Assembly: GCA_021635425.1 (NCBI GenBank)
Contig: JAJWOJ010000012.1
Location: 1 to 17,094, forward strand
DNA length: 17,094 nucleotides
Direction of reading: 5' to 3'
Origin: Clostridiales bacterium
GTDB lineage: Bacteria > Bacillota > Clostridia > Christensenellales > Borkfalkiaceae
Numbering within the stretch: the stretch's first letter is position 1; every line of letters begins with the position of its first letter. Below, piece by piece: positions 15,300 to 17,094 of this stretch. The translations under genes and the position numbers were made by a program. The notes beneath the pieces are model-generated. The model was not told the origin of the DNA and made no database searches. It saw nothing but the letters and a program-made list of their open reading frames with translations.

Positions 15300-16247
15300 A
15301 TGGCGAACGAAAACAAAACAGCTCTTTTAAGACCCGTCGGCGAAAATACGTCGGTAAATCCCGACGCGCGCGCCGTCGCGAGGATAAAGCGCGCTGACGG
15401 ACGTGTTACGGTAAGCCTTTCCGTATGCGGTCTGATCCCGCGCGGAAACGGGGATTACTATTATTTTTTAGAGGGAAACGTTCCGCCGTTTTTTCGGATG
15501 TACGATTTGAGCTACGGCGAATTTTCGGTTCTTGACGAAGATAAAATCGGTGCGACGGCTATTGTCTTTGTAACCGAAAACGAGGCGTTTATCGACTTAT
15601 ACGGCACTTTTTCAAATAACGGAATGACAGAAAAGGAGGTGGCTGAATATGCGGAGACGTATTTTTTCGGCGATGAAATCGCGGCAGGAAAAGAGAGTTT
15701 TCACGGCGAGGCGGAAGATAAAGGATCGGGACGAGAAAGCTCATACGACGACGAAATAATTGCGGACGAAAATTATTACGAGTTTTCGGACGTGGATATA
15801 AAAAATCTGAGGGTGAAAGATGATAACGGCGAAAAGAATGAAGATGCTGGAATTTTCGGCGAAACGCGCGGCAGCCGTGCGGAAAAAGGCGACGAGCATA
15901 GCGGCGATGAAAATGAAAAGAGAGAGGGCGGTTTTTTCTTTGAAAAAGTCGGGGCGGACGTAAACGAAATTTTCAAATCCAACCCGCGCGAAGATGATCT
16001 GGAAAAAATGGTTTTCGCAAGCCGCTGGGCAAGGGTAACTTACACGGACGATAAATTTTACGTCGTCGGGGTGATTTACGACAACTCTTTGCCCGAATAT
16101 ATCTGTTACGGCGTGCCGGGAAATTACGGCGAAAAGCCCGAAAACTTCCGCGGGTTTTGTTCGTTTATCCCGTCAAGCCCGTTCAGGCTTAAAAGCGACG
16201 GCTACTGGGTTATGTTCCAGAATGCCGCAAACGGAAAACGGCTGTAA
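15300..16247 (+). CDS. Two-domain protein of unknown function with acidic linker
   Basis: I do not recognise a function. The frame is open from a GTG at 15111, but that codon lies at the -35 of the pyrR promoter; I choose ATG 15300, preceded by GGGGTGG at 15287-15293 and by a TATAAT at 15225. The 315-residue product has no signal peptide or membrane helix. Residues about 21-107 form a beta-rich domain (VARIKRADGRVTVSLSV, then DLYGTF). Residues about 127-215 are charged and low in complexity, with many Glu, Asp, Gly and Ser. Residues about 226-315 form a second domain with hydrophobic strands and GVPGNYGEKP, FRGFCSFIPSSPF and GYWVMFQNA. The end domains resemble conserved hypothetical proteins of clostridia, from memory only. 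Cytoplasmic location is inferred. Confidence 0.75.
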   Translation: MANENKTALLRPVGENTSVNPDARAVARIKRADGRVTVSLSVCGLIPRGNGDYYYFLEGNVPPFFRMYDLSYGEFSVLDEDKIGATAIVFVTENEAFIDLYGTFSNNGMTEKEVAEYAETYFFGDEIAAGKESFHGEAEDKGSGRESSYDDEIIADENYYEFSDVDIKNLRVKDDNGEKNEDAGIFGETRGSRAEKGDEHSGDENEKREGGFFFEKVGADVNEIFKSNPREDDLEKMVFASRWARVTYTDDKFYVVGVIYDNSLPEYICYGVPGNYGEKPENFRGFCSFIPSSPFRLKSDGYWVMFQNAANGKRL

Positions 16248-16286
16248 GCGGCGTAAAATTTATCCTTGAACAAAGCCCTTAAAACC

Positions 16287-16315
16287 TTGTGTTTTTTTGT
16301 TAAGTATGGTATAAT
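16287..16315 (+). promoter_or_regulatory. Sigma-A promoter ending at the start codon of the small 86-residue gene
   Basis: TTGTGT (16287-16292), 17-nt spacer, TATAAT (16310-16315), with TGG before the -10. The expected transcription start, 6-8 nt after the -10, falls at or beside the ATG at 16322, implying a leaderless mRNA. Confidence 0.8.
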
Positions 16316-16321
16316 TTCGCC

Positions 16322-16582
16322 ATGGTAAAACTTTGGTTCAAAATTATGCAGGACAACAAAATAGTTAAGCAGACGACTATTTCTCACGACGAAAAGTTCA
16401 CGTATGCGGATTTCGGCGAATACATATCCGAGGGTTGTTACGCTTTGGATGCGGCAACCCCGCTTATTATCCGTCATCACATAATGAACTTCGCCAAGTA
16501 TAATCACGTCAATTTTCTTCCGTCCGATTTCGTCGAACACGTAGACTTCGATAAGCTGGTAGTCGAAAATCTCGATAGATAA
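16322..16582 (+). CDS. Small conserved-looking protein of unknown function, probably leaderless
   Basis: An 86-residue soluble protein starting MVKLWFKIMQDNKIV and ending DKLVVENLDR. There is no signal peptide, membrane segment or known motif. The middle has a His-rich stretch (IIRHHIMNFAKYNHV, residues 49-63) and an acidic end (DFVEHVDFDKL). I recall similar short proteins in other clostridia, but cannot name the family or function. The start is decided by the promoter: the -10 ends at 16315 and no Shine-Dalgarno precedes the ATG at 16322. A later ATG at residue 9 also lacks one. It sits alone between the 15300 gene and a strong hairpin. Confidence 0.8.
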   Translation: MVKLWFKIMQDNKIVKQTTISHDEKFTYADFGEYISEGCYALDAATPLIIRHHIMNFAKYNHVNFLPSDFVEHVDFDKLVVENLDR

Positions 16583-16600
16583 CGACAACTTTCAAAAATA

Positions 16601-16642
16601 AAACCCCCTCGTTTTTTCTTTAAACAAAAAACGAGGGGGTTT
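16601..16642 (-). terminator. Bidirectional terminator between the small gene and the XRE gene
   Basis: A perfect 17-bp stem (16601-16617 with 16626-16642) around an 8-nt loop. On the - strand the C/G core is followed by TTTTATTTTTG, a good T-run for the XRE gene. On the + strand it is followed by TTTAATCTT, weaker but usable for the small gene. Confidence 0.9.
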
Positions 16643-16672
16643 AATCTTATATTTTGTTGTAAAAAAATAAAG

Positions 16673-16951
16673 TCAACGATTTTTCAGGTCGTTGATAAGT
16701 TGCTGAATATGGACTATTTCTTCTGTCTTAAGATCGGAAACGTTGAGGTTGTAGCTTTCGTCTCTGCCAAGGAGATAATCGGTGCTTACGCAAAAATAAT
16801 CTGCGATTTTAACAAGCATTTCAACAGACGGAGCCACGTTGTCGTTTTCCCAGTTGCTCACGCATTGTTTCGTAAGCCCCAAAGCTTTTGCGAGTTCCAC
16901 TTGCGTCATATGTCTTGCTTGCCGTAATTCTTTAATTCTGTCGTTTAACAT
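16673..16951 (-). CDS. XRE-family helix-turn-helix transcriptional regulator
   Basis: A 92-residue Cro/CI-type repressor. Residues 1-62 form the HTH_3 domain: RIKELRQARHMTQVELA, recognition region GLTKQCVSNWENDNVAPS, then VEMLVKIADYFCVSTDYLLG. The last 30 residues form a short helical tail (LKTEEIVHIQQLINDLKNR) that probably mediates dimerisation. The start is supported by GGAGAGA about 5-7 nt upstream. It is transcribed away from an AT-rich region holding a strong promoter that points the other way and repeated TTGACT/ACTTGA elements, the usual layout for a repressor controlling itself and a divergent gene. The divergent gene lies beyond the window. Such small regulators guard toxin-antitoxin, prophage or ordinary metabolic genes; which applies here is unknown. 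Confidence 0.92.
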   Translation of the reverse strand: MLNDRIKELRQARHMTQVELAKALGLTKQCVSNWENDNVAPSVEMLVKIADYFCVSTDYLLGRDESYNLNVSDLKTEEIVHIQQLINDLKNR

Positions 16952-16986
16952 AAAATCTCTCCGCTTGTAAACTATTTCTATACTAT

Positions 16987-17015
16987 TGTATAAATTTTAC
17001 TTGACATTTACAAAA
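16987..17015 (-). promoter_or_regulatory. Possible promoter of the XRE gene
   Basis: On the - strand: TTTTGT (17015-17010), 17-nt spacer, TATACA (16992-16987). The -35 is poor. It overlaps the -35 and spacer of the + strand promoter, so the two would compete for polymerase. Confidence 0.35.
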
Positions 17016-17048
17016 TACTTGAGTATACTAATAATTGACTTGAGTCAA
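16999..17048. promoter_or_regulatory. Candidate XRE operator: ACTTGA repeats and TTGACT palindrome
   Basis: ACTTGA occurs three times (16999-17004, 17017-17022, 17038-17043). The last forms part of the inverted repeat TTGACT-TG-AGTCAA (17035-17048). An 8-bp palindrome AGTATACT (17022-17029) overlaps the -10. Sites at the -35, the spacer/-10 and the start region would let the repressor block the divergent promoter. Confidence 0.55.
17001..17029 (+). promoter_or_regulatory. Strong divergent promoter leaving the window
   Basis: TTGACA (17001-17006), exactly 17 nt, TATACT (17024-17029). It points right, away from the XRE gene. No start codon with a ribosome-binding site is seen in the remaining 65 bases, so its gene lies outside. 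Confidence 0.8.
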
Positions 17049-17094
17049 AAGATAAATAATATTGTAGTTTGATTATTATTGACTAAATATAAAC

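Noticed and set aside
1..17094. CRISPR array, tRNA/rRNA genes, transposase or integrase
   Set aside because: No spaced direct repeats, cloverleaf-like segments or mobile-element protein motifs were seen on either strand.

Overview
The window reads as a chromosomal fragment from an uncultured, low-to-mid-GC Bacillota (Clostridia-type) bacterium. The reasons are strong AAAGGAGG ribosome-binding sites, textbook sigma-A promoters (TTGAC- 17 nt - TATAAT), lipobox lipoproteins, a SpoIVFA/SpoIVFB-like pair and a stand-alone PyrR. A gut or other glycan-rich habitat is an inference from the gene content. I did not recognise the exact lineage. No tRNA, rRNA, CRISPR array, insertion sequence or prophage gene was seen, and no gene-free stretch exceeds 300 bases.

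Region A (1-11820, all + strand) is a carbohydrate capture and uptake locus. It begins inside a MalF-type ABC permease that carries an unusual extracytoplasmic repeat (propeller-like) domain. Next come a MalG-type permease, a large solute-binding lipoprotein, two tandem paralogous lipoproteins with a GH99/GH71-like TIM barrel plus a CBM9/DOMON-like C-terminal domain, and a 1079-residue surface protein built of beta-sandwich modules. That last protein ends in a repeat linker and a Cys-containing membrane anchor. Genes are tightly packed, with two hairpins (2506-2536, 8512-8541) at points where expression levels probably change. The likely scheme is: the surface protein binds glycan, the lipoproteins trim it or hold it, and the binding protein passes the product to the permeases. 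No ATPase is present, so a shared MsmK/UgpC-type ATPase is presumed elsewhere. A terminator at 11860-11899 closes the region.

Region B (11990-14441) has a well-formed promoter driving a small cytoplasmic SGNH hydrolase. Then come overlapping genes for a degenerate LytM-domain membrane protein (SpoIVFA-like) and an M50 site-2 protease with a CBS-like tail (SpoIVFB-like). A long hairpin at 14405-14441 separates them from the convergent pyrR.

Region C (14482-17094) has pyrR on the - strand with its own strong promoter, a two-domain protein of unknown function (15300-16247), an 86-residue conserved-looking protein whose promoter implies a leaderless mRNA, and an XRE repressor on the - strand. 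A probable operator/divergent promoter region follows and fires out of the right end of the window.

The most promising unknowns are the propeller-MalF fusion, the GH99-like pair lacking the usual second catalytic glutamate, the Cys-type C-terminal anchor, the codon-usage mosaic inside the surface protein, and the leaderless small gene.
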